Made by a program: the position numbers and the translations under genes. Source: Bacteriovorax sp037444575 (GTDB lineage: Bacteria > Bdellovibrionota > Bacteriovoracia > Bacteriovoracales > Bacteriovoracaceae). Taken from it: a DNA stretch of 64,000 nt. Below the pieces are notes generated by a model. It ran no database searches. It worked only from the letters and a program-made list of their open reading frames with translations, and was not told the DNA's origin. Below are positions 1-10,011 of the stretch, in pieces. Positions within the stretch are counted from its first letter, which is position 1, and every line of letters starts with the position of its first letter. The stretch is taken from NCBI GenBank assembly GCA_037444575.1, contig JBBIME010000011.1:133520-197519 (forward strand), written 5' to 3'.

Positions 1-595
1 ATTTAATTTTTCTTTTTGAAATCCAAAGTGTTTCGTCGGCCTTAAATACTACACCTTCAAGAATTAAAGAAGACGTGCGCTTTGGATATTTTGAGGCAAA
101 AATTGTTGCAGGTACTGTTCCGTAGCTATGACCAAAAATAGAGGCCTTTTTAATTCCAATTGAATTTAAAACCATTGCGGCATCTTTGGCCGTATTTTCA
201 GAAGAGTAAAATTTCGGATCAAGGTACATTTCTTTTGTTGGAGGAAGAGAGCAAGCAACTCCTCTTTGATCAAAGAAAATTACGTTTGTGTTAGGTAAGG
301 AGAATTCATTTCTTCTAGCGACTCCTCCTGGACCTCCGACAAAATAGAGGACTGATTTTTTAGTAGGATCAAATTTCTTTTTTGTATAGTAATAGATGCT
401 GGTTGTAGGTCCATTCGGTTGATCATAGTAGGCAGGAACCGAGATCCATTTCCCGAATTCAGAATTAATTGTTTCCGCGTGCTCTTTGCAAGTTTCAATA
501 CCATCTTTGTATTCATCCGGAATCATGAAAGCATGTAGCTTGCCGGATGAATACAAAAGCCCAATAAAAGCAAAATATTTTATACAATTTTTCAT
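1..595 (-). CDS. Exported alpha/beta hydrolase, 3' end cut by window
   Basis: The frame is open from an ATG at 595 to the window edge (198 residues seen); the C-terminus lies outside. Residues 1-22 look like a signal peptide ending in HA, so the product is probably exported. Residues 87-91 read GGPGG, the oxyanion-hole motif of proline iminopeptidase/tripeptidyl aminopeptidase-type hydrolases, and the nucleophile elbow GHSYGT puts the catalytic serine at 157. FFDQRG near 108-112 is also typical of that family. The catalytic Asp and His would lie beyond the edge. A peptidase role is likely, but an esterase cannot be excluded. Confidence 0.8.
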   Translation of the reverse strand, partial: MKNCIKYFAFIGLLYSSGKLHAFMIPDEYKDGIETCKEHAETINSEFGKWISVPAYYDQPNGPTTSIYYYTKKKFDPTKKSVLYFVGGPGGVARRNEFSLPNTNVIFFDQRGVACSLPPTKEMYLDPKFYSSENTAKDAAMVLNSIGIKKASIFGHSYGTVPATIFASKYPKRTSSLILEGVVFKADETLWISKRKIK

Positions 596-659
596 GTCAG
601 TGAGACTAACATACGGGGGGAAGATTGCTATATTGGAGGTATTCTTCTGTAAAATTTAC

Positions 660-992
660 TTAGTCACAGAAGTAGGTTCCATTCTCTAAGTGTACGATAC
701 CCCATAGGTCTTTAAGAACTGTGTTTTGTACATCCATAAGGCCCGTGCTTCCTGGAATTGAATAAAACGTAGCTTCAGTGTCTTGTTGATTAACAACTCT
801 AACTGGAGATAGAACTTTTGAAATCACTCCAGGAGCGGCCAGTACTTGGACTTGGGCCACATCTTGGTTAAAAATAACTAAATTGATATTTCTTCCAGAA
901 TCATCTGTATTTGCGCATTCCGCGATCTCAAAATCAGAGGCCATAATGTTCATTGAACAAAATAGGCTTAGTGCCATGATAACAAATTTCAT
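660..992 (-). CDS. Small exported protein of unknown function
   Basis: This 110-residue product begins with a signal peptide (about residues 1-18, ending MAS), preceded by an AGGAGG-type ribosome site. The mature part is about 90 residues with two cysteines, one near residue 26 and one at the penultimate position, which could pair in the periplasm. I recognise no family. It sits 24 bases downstream of the phosphoesterase gene on the same strand and may be the last gene of that transcript. Confidence 0.6.
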   Translation of the reverse strand: MKFVIMALSLFCSMNIMASDFEIAECANTDDSGRNINLVIFNQDVAQVQVLAAPGVISKVLSPVRVVNQQDTEATFYSIPGSTGLMDVQNTVLKDLWGIVHLENGTYFCD

Positions 993-1016
993 ACAATCCT
1001 CCTTCTCGTTTAAATA

Positions 1017-2162
1017 TTAGGGAATCTTCTCTTTATAATTTTCTTTTCCATTCGAATCTTTGAAAATAATTGTCCATGACTGATCATCACCCTTCTTAAG
1101 TACGGCATAACCAAATCCGCTGGTCGTTATATAAGCATTTTTATATGACATTGAATCTAGAGTAGACTTAGTGATTTTAACCGGGAAACTTGTTAGATCA
1201 GTTCCACTGTTTCCAAGAACAATTTGTTTAGCATATTTTTTTGGTGTCACAATCATTGATGAATGAATATGCCCACTTAAAATCAAAGAGACTTTGTCTT
1301 TTAGAAGACTCTTTTCAAAATAATTTCTCAAATGAATATTGATTGGAAAGAGGGCGATCTTAAAAGGGGCAATTCCGTAGATCGGTTTATGAGTCACCAT
1401 CCAAATGTGTTTAACATTGAGTTTTGAAATCTTTTCATAGACGTCATTAAATCTTTTTACCCAAATGGCCTCATTATTATCAACGGGCATATCGGTGATT
1501 GAAGAAGTATCAATGTTTACAATTGCAATATCTCCAATTGTCATAATTTGAGGTTCTTCGTATTCAACACAATCTTTATTCCAGGTGTAGTTTGCTAAAA
1601 GTGTTTTATAACCTAAAAAAGCGCGCGAGCAATCCTCATGATTACCACGAACGATAATAATGGGAGTCTTTAATAGAAGACTTTGCATAGGTTGAAAAAA
1701 ATCCAATTCCCATGGTTTCCATTCATAGCCAATGACAGGTGAATATTTTTCACAAGGCTGACCAGCGCTACATTTTTCTCGGTAGTGGAAATCTCCCAGG
1801 TGAATAATTAATTCAGGGTTTTCCTTAGAAGCCTCTTCTACAATTTTTTTAAATGGCCAGACATTGGGATCGTTACAATCTTGAAACTCTGATTTGATTT
1901 TTCCTTCTTTTATTCGGCATCCAGTGTCGCCTAAAATGACGATTGTTTTTGGAGTTGAAAGAGAGGGGAATTTTTTTTGTACTTCCTCTGTGGATAGTTT
2001 TTTCTCTTTGATGTCCAGATCTGAAAAACTCAAATCTTTGTCAGCCTTTTTATGTTTTTTGATAATTGTTTTATTCAGAACACCGGATTCTGTTATCTGA
2101 TTCCATTCATAGGCATATGTATTTAAACCTAATCCAAAAAGTAAAACTGCAATTAATTTCAT
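1017..2162 (-). CDS. Exported metallophosphoesterase, purple acid phosphatase-like
   Basis: This 381-residue protein has a signal peptide (residues 1-17). All five metal-ligand blocks of the calcineurin-like fold appear in order: GDTG, GDFHY, GNHE, VTHKP and GHIH. The first two match the purple acid phosphatase pattern GDxG and GDxxY, where the Tyr ligates the ferric iron, rather than the DxH form of ordinary metallophosphoesterases. The product is therefore probably a periplasmic binuclear-metal phosphatase; its substrate is unknown. Its start overlaps the end of the MMPL exporter gene by 4 bases (ATGA), implying translational coupling. Confidence 0.8.
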   Translation of the reverse strand: MKLIAVLLFGLGLNTYAYEWNQITESGVLNKTIIKKHKKADKDLSFSDLDIKEKKLSTEEVQKKFPSLSTPKTIVILGDTGCRIKEGKIKSEFQDCNDPNVWPFKKIVEEASKENPELIIHLGDFHYREKCSAGQPCEKYSPVIGYEWKPWELDFFQPMQSLLLKTPIIIVRGNHEDCSRAFLGYKTLLANYTWNKDCVEYEEPQIMTIGDIAIVNIDTSSITDMPVDNNEAIWVKRFNDVYEKISKLNVKHIWMVTHKPIYGIAPFKIALFPINIHLRNYFEKSLLKDKVSLILSGHIHSSMIVTPKKYAKQIVLGNSGTDLTSFPVKITKSTLDSMSYKNAYITTSGFGYAVLKKGDDQSWTIIFKDSNGKENYKEKIP

Positions 2163-4492
2163 TGAACACTCTCTACTTGTCTATAATGTTTATTAAACCA
2201 GTCGCGGACTAAAGGGAAAGTAAGCATGCAGACAAAATAGGAAGACAACTGGCCCAAGATTGAAATCCAGGCAATTCCTTGAAGCATGATTGAGCTAGCA
2301 AATAATAAGGATCCAAATCCCAGAATTGAAGTAAAGGCCCCTAACTGCACAGCATGTGAAATTAAACGTGCACTCTCTAAAGATGAATGACCTTCTTTTT
2401 CTCGATGGCGCATATGCACGCCCATATCAATTCCCGCAGCTAAAACTTCTGGAATCATGGCCACATTTAAAATTGTAAATGGGATACCAAATAGCCCCAT
2501 TAAGGCCACTAGAACAACTACACAGAGAATTAATTGCACTTCCAAGAGGAGGGCATCTTTAAATTTTCTGAAATCTAACCAGAAAATGAGAAATGCTCCA
2601 AGTAAGAACAGAGCAAGAACTAATTTTCCGTCTTCAATAATGTGCTTTAAAATTTCAGCAAATACTAAAGTGTCACTTCCAACTTCCATTCCTGGAAATT
2701 CTTTTTTTGCCTCAGCAAGTGTGTTGGCATACTTGATAATAGCGTTGTAATGACTTTGTTTTTCTTTTGGGAAAACGATAATGATATTTCCATCGGTCCC
2801 AAAGTTATCATTGATTGCTCTTGGGATAATCGATCGATCATATGGAGTGGCGTTAATCCATTTATAGATATTCTCTTTTGGAATTCCTGACTTTTCTTCA
2901 AGCTCCTTTGGATCAACGTTGTAGACGTAAGTGCGAATTTTAGCGATTCTCTCTGCGCGTTTTTTCATATCTGGTGGAACCAGATCGTACATTGAAACAA
3001 CCTGATCAATCGTTTGCGCATTCTCATCGCTTCTTAGCCATTCAGTGAGTGCGATGACTTGATCTTTATCACGAGCAAGAATGGCCGAAGGAGAGATAGC
3101 GCGACCGAAAATACTATCAGTCATTTCGTTGATCTTTTGAATCGCAGGGGGAAAGCTGTGAAGCTTATCAAAATCATATTCAAAATAGGCCCTATACAAC
3201 CCAAAAAGAATAATAGGGATAAAGATAGGAAGAAATTTTACCACTTTTAAATTGAAAGGATATTTACCTAAAATAAAGCGCCGTCTTCTTATTTGAGAAG
3301 CACTTCTTTCCGGGAGAATTCTGGCAATCATTGGGAAGGCCAAAACAAAAACAAGATATATAACTATGATACCCGTTCCAGCAAATGTCCCTAACTCAGA
3401 GAATCCTCTAAACTTTGATAACGTTAAAATAAAAAATGAACAAGAGGCAGTTAGGGCCGAAGAAAATAAAGCGCGACGACTTAGGTGAAAATAGGTGTTT
3501 CGTGTAGCAACTTCCTTATCTAAGCCTTTTTCTCTTTCTTGATAATACCGGCGAATAAGGTGGATGCCAAACTTGGAACCAATCCCAGATAAAATAGCGA
3601 GTAAAAAGCCTGTTAGGACATTGATTTGACCTACAAAGAAGTAGGCAAGTCCTCCAGTGATACACATTGCCAGCAGTACAGTAAACGCCGTTGCAATGGC
3701 CCCTCTGAATGTTCCAATTCCCCAGACTAACAAAATTGTAATTGCAATATTGCTTAGAATGGCCGTCTTGGTAATATCTTTTTCATACTGCTTTTCTTCT
3801 TCAGCCTTTTCGACGTAACGACCAGATAAACTATATGGAAAATGAGCTTCGTCACTATCTTTAAAAATCGAGTCTATTCCATTGCGAATATTATCGGCCA
3901 AGTTTTTAGATCGAATGAGGTCTGTAGAATCAAAAGTTGGACGAACTAAAAGCATAGCGTATTTTTTGTCTTTGGATAAAAAATAGCGATCAGCACTTGT
4001 GCGACTTTTTAGTTTATTAAAAAAATTATTGGCCTCTTTAATTTGGTCTTCGCGATCAGATTCATCCACTAGCCCAAGGCCTGTAGTATCGACAGGTCCT
4101 TTAGAGAATAAGATTCGCGCATAGTCTGTTAATTTTTTGAAATCTTTTCTTGGAATAATATAGAGCGCCTTATCTTTTAGCATGAACTCTTCGCGCTCAA
4201 AATAAGTATACTTTACATCCTTTAAATCCTTTATTTTAGAATCAATGAGAGTGAGTTTAGACTCAGGATTTGTGATTGGCCCAATGAGCACAACGATGTA
4301 TCCACCCCCGCCTACCTTAGAGACGACATGGTTCATTTCCTGAATACTTTCGCTATTTTCAGGCAAAAGGGCAGCAAGGTCTAAATTTATCTTTAACTTA
4401 GAGGAATATTTAACTCCTAAAGTTGCCAAAAGGATTAATAATATTGGAGCAAGCCAATAGAACTTGAGATTAAACTGCAGTATTTTTTTCAT
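2159..4492 (-). CDS. MMPL/RND-superfamily exporter
   Basis: This 777-residue inner-membrane protein has the duplicated RND layout: one N-terminal helix (about 13-30), a periplasmic domain, five helices between about 245 and 400, a seventh helix near 420-437, a second periplasmic domain, and five final helices from about 620 to 765. This fits MMPL-type, often hydrophobe or lipid, transporters such as HpnN rather than the longer drug-efflux AcrB type. It is divergent from a MlaC-like gene and a TolC-like gene and overlaps the phosphoesterase gene by 4 bases. I infer transport of a lipid or hydrophobic compound; the substrate is not shown by the sequence. Confidence 0.85.
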   Translation of the reverse strand: MKKILQFNLKFYWLAPILLILLATLGVKYSSKLKINLDLAALLPENSESIQEMNHVVSKVGGGGYIVVLIGPITNPESKLTLIDSKIKDLKDVKYTYFEREEFMLKDKALYIIPRKDFKKLTDYARILFSKGPVDTTGLGLVDESDREDQIKEANNFFNKLKSRTSADRYFLSKDKKYAMLLVRPTFDSTDLIRSKNLADNIRNGIDSIFKDSDEAHFPYSLSGRYVEKAEEEKQYEKDITKTAILSNIAITILLVWGIGTFRGAIATAFTVLLAMCITGGLAYFFVGQINVLTGFLLAILSGIGSKFGIHLIRRYYQEREKGLDKEVATRNTYFHLSRRALFSSALTASCSFFILTLSKFRGFSELGTFAGTGIIVIYLVFVLAFPMIARILPERSASQIRRRRFILGKYPFNLKVVKFLPIFIPIILFGLYRAYFEYDFDKLHSFPPAIQKINEMTDSIFGRAISPSAILARDKDQVIALTEWLRSDENAQTIDQVVSMYDLVPPDMKKRAERIAKIRTYVYNVDPKELEEKSGIPKENIYKWINATPYDRSIIPRAINDNFGTDGNIIIVFPKEKQSHYNAIIKYANTLAEAKKEFPGMEVGSDTLVFAEILKHIIEDGKLVLALFLLGAFLIFWLDFRKFKDALLLEVQLILCVVVLVALMGLFGIPFTILNVAMIPEVLAAGIDMGVHMRHREKEGHSSLESARLISHAVQLGAFTSILGFGSLLFASSIMLQGIAWISILGQLSSYFVCMLTFPLVRDWFNKHYRQVESVQ

Positions 4493-4546
4493 GGGATATC
4501 AATAAGATTTTTCGTGCTTTTTGTACATGGAAAGATTAGCAAAAAA

Positions 4547-4575
4547 TTGACTTACCGAGGAAAAATTTATATTAA
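4547..4575 (+). promoter_or_regulatory. Candidate sigma70-type promoter for the mlaC-like/tolC-like operon
   Basis: TTGACT (4547-4552) and TATTAA (4570-4575) are separated by 17 bases, and the start codon follows about 30 bases downstream. The -35 box matches consensus at five of six positions and the -10 box at four of six. It lies in the divergent region shared with the MMPL exporter gene. Inferred by eye only. Confidence 0.45.
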
Positions 4576-4605
4576 GCACTATCAAAAAAATTTGGGGACG
4601 TGCTT

Positions 4606-5187
4606 ATGAAAAAGATATTTATATTCTTCTCTTTTCTATTAAATTTCAGTGCCTTTAATCTTCAAGCGGCAAGCATAGCTCCAGAAGAACTTATCAAAGA
4701 TATCTTTTCAAAAACCGGTAAAGAAAATCTTCTACTTAACGCTAAATTAAAAGACGAAGTTGAATCCCATATTGATTTTGGGGAAATGGCAAAAACAATT
4801 CTGGCCGCTGAGTATGGAAAGCGTTCTGCTACTGATTTAAAGTGGTTTGAGTCAACTCTAAAAGAAATCATCACCAGATCAGTTTATCCTTCAGCTCCTA
4901 AATTCTTAGAAAACGTAAAAATCAGTTATAAAAAGACTAAGGCCAATGATTTAGACGCAAAGGTCTCTTCTAGTGTTAGTAAAAAAGGCGAAAGTACTGA
5001 TGTTGACTACGTACTGAAAAAAGTAAACAACGAATGGAAGGTTGTTGATGTGGCCATCGATGAAGATTCTTGGGTCAAAACCATCAATGAAAAAGTTCAA
5101 AAGACAATAAAAGAAAAAGGATGGAACGGGCTTAGAGATCTTATGAATAAAAGATTAAATGAGCTTAAATCAAACAAGAAATCATAG
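4606..5187 (+). CDS. MlaC/Ttg2D-family periplasmic phospholipid-binding protein
   Basis: This 193-residue product has a signal peptide (about residues 1-21, ending LQA). The rest fits the MlaC (toluene tolerance Ttg2D/HpnM) family in length and pattern: a helical N-terminal half with an IDFGEMAKTIL segment like the conserved D(F/V)xxMA block, then YPSAPKFLENVKI and the beta-rich stretch VDYVLKKVNNEWKVVDV. Such proteins ferry phospholipids or hopanoids between membranes. ATG 4606 is preferred over GTG 4600 because of spacing to GGGGA. The gene is coupled to the TolC-like gene by a 1-base overlap. Partners MlaD, E and F are absent here, so the partner may be the divergent MMPL exporter. Confidence 0.8.
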   Translation: MKKIFIFFSFLLNFSAFNLQAASIAPEELIKDIFSKTGKENLLLNAKLKDEVESHIDFGEMAKTILAAEYGKRSATDLKWFESTLKEIITRSVYPSAPKFLENVKISYKKTKANDLDAKVSSSVSKKGESTDVDYVLKKVNNEWKVVDVAIDEDSWVKTINEKVQKTIKEKGWNGLRDLMNKRLNELKSNKKS

Positions 5188-6551
5188 TGCGACTACTTTT
5201 TGTTTCAATGTCTCTTTTTGTTCTCTCGTCAGCTCTTCAAGCAGAAGAGGTTCCAGTATCTGCGCCAACGCAAACAAAGATACTAACTTTAAAGGATGCA
5301 ATCGCATTAACTTTAAAAAACAATCTAGAGATTAAAACAGAAACTTATAAAGCTCCAATTGCTGAGACTGATCTGACATTGATTAGGGGAGAGCTTCTTC
5401 CAAAAATCAATGCTACCGCTGGGGTTGGTCCCATTAACGGGAAAAAAGGGAATTTTTCTTTTTATGAGGATACTCATACTTGGGGAGCTGAGTGGATAGC
5501 TAGCATTGAAGCAAAAATACCTCTTTATGTTTGGGGAAGAGGGGATGATTTAAAACACGCGGCAAAATTAAATACAGAAATTAATCAACTCGACGTTAAT
5601 AAAAAACAAAATGATGTCATCTATAAACTAAAAGAAGCCTACTTTGGCTGGCAATACGCCTTGTCTCTTCTTGATTTTGTAAGTGAAACTCAAAAAGATT
5701 TAGAGCAGGCGATTAAGGCCCTCGAAGAAAAGAAAACGAGTAAGAGAGAAGATATTTTGCGTCTTGAAGTTTTTAAGTATCAAGTTCAAGAAAAAAGAAT
5801 AGAGATTGAAAAGTCTGTAAAACTAGCTCAGATGGGAGTGAACTTTTATATCGGTCAAAATTTAAAATTGGATCAGAGTGCTGGGTTTCAAAACGAAAGA
5901 GAGTGGATTGAAATTGATCAAAGAGAGTTAAAAGAATTTAACTACTATTTCGATCTTATGAATACTTTTTATCCTGATATTCAAAAAGTTGGTAAGGGAA
6001 TTCAGGCTAAGTCAGATTTACTGATAAGTGAAAAAAAATCCCAGCGTCCATACTTTGGGGCCATCCTAAAATACGATTACGCTCATACTGATCAGAGAAC
6101 CGCTCAAAAAAATCCGTTCATCTATGATCCTTACAACAGAAGTGATGTTGCCTTTGGGGTAGGAGTTACTTGGGATATTGATTTTGGAGTGAAGCAATCT
6201 AAGATTGATAAATTGGTTTTAGAAATCGCAGAACTTAAATCAAAAGAAATGTATGCTAACGAAGGACTCAAAGTTCTTTTAAATAAGGCCTACATGGAAG
6301 TTCAAGAAGCACAAGACCGAGCAGAGACTTTAAAGAAGGCCTATAAATCTGCAAAAAGATGGTTAACTAATATTGGAGCTTCTGTAAGTTTAGGATTAAC
6401 TCCAGCGAAAGATATTGTAGACGCATATACAACTCGTGCTCTTGTTTACAAAGATTACTATGAATCTCTTTATCGCTACCACATGACATGGGCAAATCTA
6501 ACTGTTGCGACAGGAACAGAAGTTGATCCACTTCTAACAAATAACAATTAA
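5187..6551 (+). CDS. TolC-family outer-membrane channel
   Basis: This 454-residue protein has a signal peptide ending LQA near residue 19. Two repeats of long amphipathic helices with short beta segments follow, the plan of TolC/OEP proteins. Typical sequence is LTLKDAIALTLKNNLEI near the N-terminus, and a second half with AYMEVQEAQDRAETLKKAYKSA. It would trimerise into an outer-membrane exit duct. The GTG start shares its G with the TAG stop of the upstream gene, so translation is probably coupled; the next in-frame ATG (5208) would leave a shortened signal peptide. Linkage to MMPL and MlaC genes suggests export of a hydrophobic molecule. Confidence 0.87.
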   Translation: MRLLFVSMSLFVLSSALQAEEVPVSAPTQTKILTLKDAIALTLKNNLEIKTETYKAPIAETDLTLIRGELLPKINATAGVGPINGKKGNFSFYEDTHTWGAEWIASIEAKIPLYVWGRGDDLKHAAKLNTEINQLDVNKKQNDVIYKLKEAYFGWQYALSLLDFVSETQKDLEQAIKALEEKKTSKREDILRLEVFKYQVQEKRIEIEKSVKLAQMGVNFYIGQNLKLDQSAGFQNEREWIEIDQRELKEFNYYFDLMNTFYPDIQKVGKGIQAKSDLLISEKKSQRPYFGAILKYDYAHTDQRTAQKNPFIYDPYNRSDVAFGVGVTWDIDFGVKQSKIDKLVLEIAELKSKEMYANEGLKVLLNKAYMEVQEAQDRAETLKKAYKSAKRWLTNIGASVSLGLTPAKDIVDAYTTRALVYKDYYESLYRYHMTWANLTVATGTEVDPLLTNNN

Positions 6552-6552
6552 A

Positions 6553-9500
6553 TTAATGCAATAGAGATTTGTGAATTTCAGATTGATCTCTCCCTCTCTG
6601 CTCTATTCCCATAGAATAAAAAGAGGCCTTTTCTGGAAGAGTGAAATAGAATTGAGATCCTTTTCCAGGTGTACTTTCAACCCATATCTTTCCTCCATGA
6701 GCAGTAATAATTCCTTTGGTGATATATAACCCTAAACCACTTCCCATTTGAGACGTTTCCTTTGCTTGCCAGTAGCGATCAAATAAATGAGAACGAAATT
6801 CTGCCGACATTCCAGGTCCATTGTCTTCTACGCAAACATGGAGTTCATGATCTATAAATTCTAGTTTTACAATGACCTTCCCTCCAGGAGGCGTGAATTT
6901 GATTGCGTTACCAATCAAATTGGAAAATATTTGAATCACTCGATTAGGATCACAAATCATCTCAAGATCAAAAGTTTCAGGTATAAAACGGAGATCAATT
7001 TTTTTATCTTGGGCCAACGGAGTAAATATATCTTTCACTGATTTTAATAACGGTTCAATCATTATGTTTTGTAAGTCAATGCTAAAAGTTCCGGCCTTTA
7101 TTTTTTCAATATCAAGAATGTTGTAAATTAATCCATTCATAGAATTTGTCGCACTCAAGATATTTTCTACATGTCGTAGTAAAGAAGAATGTTCGGGTTT
7201 ATTTTTTAGTTGCTTCTCAAGAAATTGAGAAGATAGTCTAATTGAAGAGAGAGGGTTTTTTAAATCATGTGAGACGACTGATACAACATCTTCTCGGTCT
7301 CTTATAGCATTTAATGCCTCTGAGTAGAGTTTTCCGTTTTCAAGTGAAAAGGAAACTCGTTGAGCTAAATCTTCGACGAGAGGGCGATCATGATCACTAA
7401 AATTTCTTCCGGAATAACCTAACCCAATAGTTAATGTTCCAAGGACATTTCCTCTTGATTTGAGAGGGACACTTATAAATGATCTAAATTTTAGTTGCTC
7501 TGTAAATATTTTTCTTGTTTCTGGATTCGAAAAAATTTCTTCAATATGTTTTTTGGTAAGTGAAGGTACAAACATTGTCATCCCAGTTTTGGCAACTTTC
7601 ATTACACCAGATGTAGCGTATTCTTTGATAATATGTAACCCTAATGCTTTTTCGAGTAAAATCTGCTGAGCTGGATCTGCATGTTTAATTGCCCGAAGCT
7701 GCAATTTTTTGCCTGAATCCAAAATGTGAATAAGGCACCAATCTCCTATTTCAGGGACGGCAAGTTCTACTGTTCGATTAAGAGTTGTTTCAAAATCTAT
7801 TGTTTCGGCCAACTCTTGTGATATTGCATTTAAGAGTCGTTGCTGTTCTTCATAATTTTTTCTCTCAGAAATATCTCTGATGACTGCAGTAGTAAAATAA
7901 CCATCTTTTGTAAGAGTTGGACTTAATGAAATTTCCACCGGTATTTCAGTTCCATCTTTTCTTTTTGCTACTATATCAAGTCCAACCCCCATTGCTCTTG
8001 ATACTGGCGATTGGGCATATTTCACTCTCTGTTCAATATGTACTTCTTTTAACCTATCAGGTATCAAAATCTCTATTTCTTTTCCTAGAAGTTCCTCCTT
8101 TGAATAACCAAACCATAATTCGACTTGCCTGTTTAAAAAAGTAATTTTCCCATTCTTATCGACAGTGATAACAGAATCGTTGGCATTTTCTAAAAATGAT
8201 TGAACCCGATTTGCAGCTTCTTCTGCCTTTAATTGTGCGTTTCTTCTATCGGTAATGTCTTCGTTCACAACAATTGCACCAATAATGATTCCATTTTGAT
8301 CTTTTAGAGGCACAGATGAGTTTTGAATAACTTTTGTAGAACCATCAAAGCATTGTATTCTAATCAACTCGCCAATAGATGATTGACCGTATTTAATTGC
8401 TCGATTTGCTGACCATTCCTCTGGTTTTATTTTTTTTCCTGTATCTTCCCACCAGGCTACATATTCACCATACTCTTCAGGTCCAACGTATTTTGTTCCC
8501 GCCCATATTTGTTTTCCTGCTTCATTGCAACGGTAGATTTTCCCACTTTTATCAAGTAGCCAAACACCTATTGGGATAATTTCAATAACCTGACTAAAAA
8601 GTTTTTCATTGTATGATAGAGCTTCTTCAATTTTTTTTCTCTCTGTAATATTTTGGACAGTCCCAAGCATGCGTATAGGTTTTCCATCTGATCCAAAATC
8701 AACAGCAGCTTGTTCATGAACATAGAGTAATTCACCACTTATGCGAACAATACGGTGATCAATGGAGTAACTCGCACCACCTTGAAGAGCTTTGTTTACA
8801 GCTTCTTCAACCAGTTTTCTATCTTCAGGATGCACCATTGCAAGAAAGTTTTCGTAAGTAGAAGCTGATCTAGACTTTGGAAGACCAAAGAGTCTAAAAA
8901 CTTCATCAGACCATGTGAGTTCGTTAGTAGGAATGATCCACTCCCAACTTCCAAGCTCTGCAACTTCTTGTGCCTGCGCCAGGGCATTTTGTTCATGTCT
9001 TAATTTTTCTTCGGCGATAGTTCGAGCATTATCTAATTCGATTAATTTTTTCGCACTACTTATGGTCACTACTGAAAAAATTAATAGCATAATGATGCTC
9101 ACTGCAGTGAGAAGCAATAATATTTCCTGATCATTTTTTCCCGCTCCCATGATTGCAGCAATTCCAAAAAGCAAGGGAATAAAAATCATAGCAAGCGCAA
9201 AACGACTTAAAAGCTCATTTGCTGGTGATTTGTTATGAAAAAATTTAAGAATTCCAACTTCCGGGCGATTAGTGATAATGCTCAATGAAAGGAGTAAAAA
9301 TGATAGAGCTGTCGGTATGGACATTCCAGAAATATGTCCAGAAGTAAAAATATGATATAGATGAGTTATTCGATATGCGTGACCGACAAAAGCTAAGGCC
9401 GCAACAGAAAAAAGTAAGATCGCTGAAACTTGCGTTGCAACTATATATTTACGGTAAAGCACCAGTGAACAAATTAATAGTATTAAAGCAATTGCAGTGT

Positions 9501-9888
9501 TTGCAGAAGGAGAGAGTGATTGACCCTGGATAGATGGATATTTTGTAATTAAAAAATCTAAGAGGATATGGTTTATAGCTAGTTTTCTTCCCGTGTAAAA
9601 TTCAGCAAGAGAGCCAATAGAAATTAGAGATATAATTGAAATAAAGATGAACCTCAACATTTTTTCAAAATAGCTGGTCGATTTTCTCCAAACTAATAAT
9701 AAAGTTGTTGATCCGAAAAATATGGCGATTGAAGTGTTCGGCGTCATAATTGAAAAGCCTTTAACGAATTGAGGAAGGGTGTCTAATCCAAGCATCCAGG
9801 AAATAAAAACGCTTAATGACAAGATCATCGTCAAGAATGCGGAAACTAATGAAAAGCGTTTTGCAAATAGAATCAACTTGTCTGACAT
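6553..9888 (-). CDS. Membrane sensor histidine kinase with three PAS domains and a GAF domain
   Basis: This 1111-residue kinase (ATG 9888, preceded by GGGGGA) has about eight transmembrane helices in residues 8-280 (MASE-like sensor), a short coiled coil, three PAS/PAC units at about 305-420, 430-555 and 560-685, and a GAF domain at about 690-850. The HisKA block SHDLKNPLSS places the phosphorylated His at 874. The HATPase has N box NLIGNAIKF, G1 DNGPGM and G2 GSGLGL. There is no receiver domain. It is divergent from a response-regulator gene starting at 10012, its likely partner. The ligand is unknown. Confidence 0.9.
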   Translation of the reverse strand: MSDKLILFAKRFSLVSAFLTMILSLSVFISWMLGLDTLPQFVKGFSIMTPNTSIAIFFGSTTLLLVWRKSTSYFEKMLRFIFISIISLISIGSLAEFYTGRKLAINHILLDFLITKYPSIQGQSLSPSANTAIALILLICSLVLYRKYIVATQVSAILLFSVAALAFVGHAYRITHLYHIFTSGHISGMSIPTALSFLLLSLSIITNRPEVGILKFFHNKSPANELLSRFALAMIFIPLLFGIAAIMGAGKNDQEILLLLTAVSIIMLLIFSVVTISSAKKLIELDNARTIAEEKLRHEQNALAQAQEVAELGSWEWIIPTNELTWSDEVFRLFGLPKSRSASTYENFLAMVHPEDRKLVEEAVNKALQGGASYSIDHRIVRISGELLYVHEQAAVDFGSDGKPIRMLGTVQNITERKKIEEALSYNEKLFSQVIEIIPIGVWLLDKSGKIYRCNEAGKQIWAGTKYVGPEEYGEYVAWWEDTGKKIKPEEWSANRAIKYGQSSIGELIRIQCFDGSTKVIQNSSVPLKDQNGIIIGAIVVNEDITDRRNAQLKAEEAANRVQSFLENANDSVITVDKNGKITFLNRQVELWFGYSKEELLGKEIEILIPDRLKEVHIEQRVKYAQSPVSRAMGVGLDIVAKRKDGTEIPVEISLSPTLTKDGYFTTAVIRDISERKNYEEQQRLLNAISQELAETIDFETTLNRTVELAVPEIGDWCLIHILDSGKKLQLRAIKHADPAQQILLEKALGLHIIKEYATSGVMKVAKTGMTMFVPSLTKKHIEEIFSNPETRKIFTEQLKFRSFISVPLKSRGNVLGTLTIGLGYSGRNFSDHDRPLVEDLAQRVSFSLENGKLYSEALNAIRDREDVVSVVSHDLKNPLSSIRLSSQFLEKQLKNKPEHSSLLRHVENILSATNSMNGLIYNILDIEKIKAGTFSIDLQNIMIEPLLKSVKDIFTPLAQDKKIDLRFIPETFDLEMICDPNRVIQIFSNLIGNAIKFTPPGGKVIVKLEFIDHELHVCVEDNGPGMSAEFRSHLFDRYWQAKETSQMGSGLGLYITKGIITAHGGKIWVESTPGKGSQFYFTLPEKASFYSMGIEQRGRDQSEIHKSLLH

Positions 9889-10011
9889 CAAATCCCCCAA
9901 TTGTTATAACCTGCAAAATACATTCCTGATTTTAAGGGGGGCCAAAATATCCCATTTAATTTATAGATAACTTAACTTTGAAAAAAATATATTTAAGTGC
10001 ATAATGGATAT

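Noticed and set aside
280..516. Minus-strand frame of 78 codons
   Set aside because: It overlaps the hydrolase gene in another frame, has no ribosome site and resembles no family; the hydrolase frame explains the DNA.
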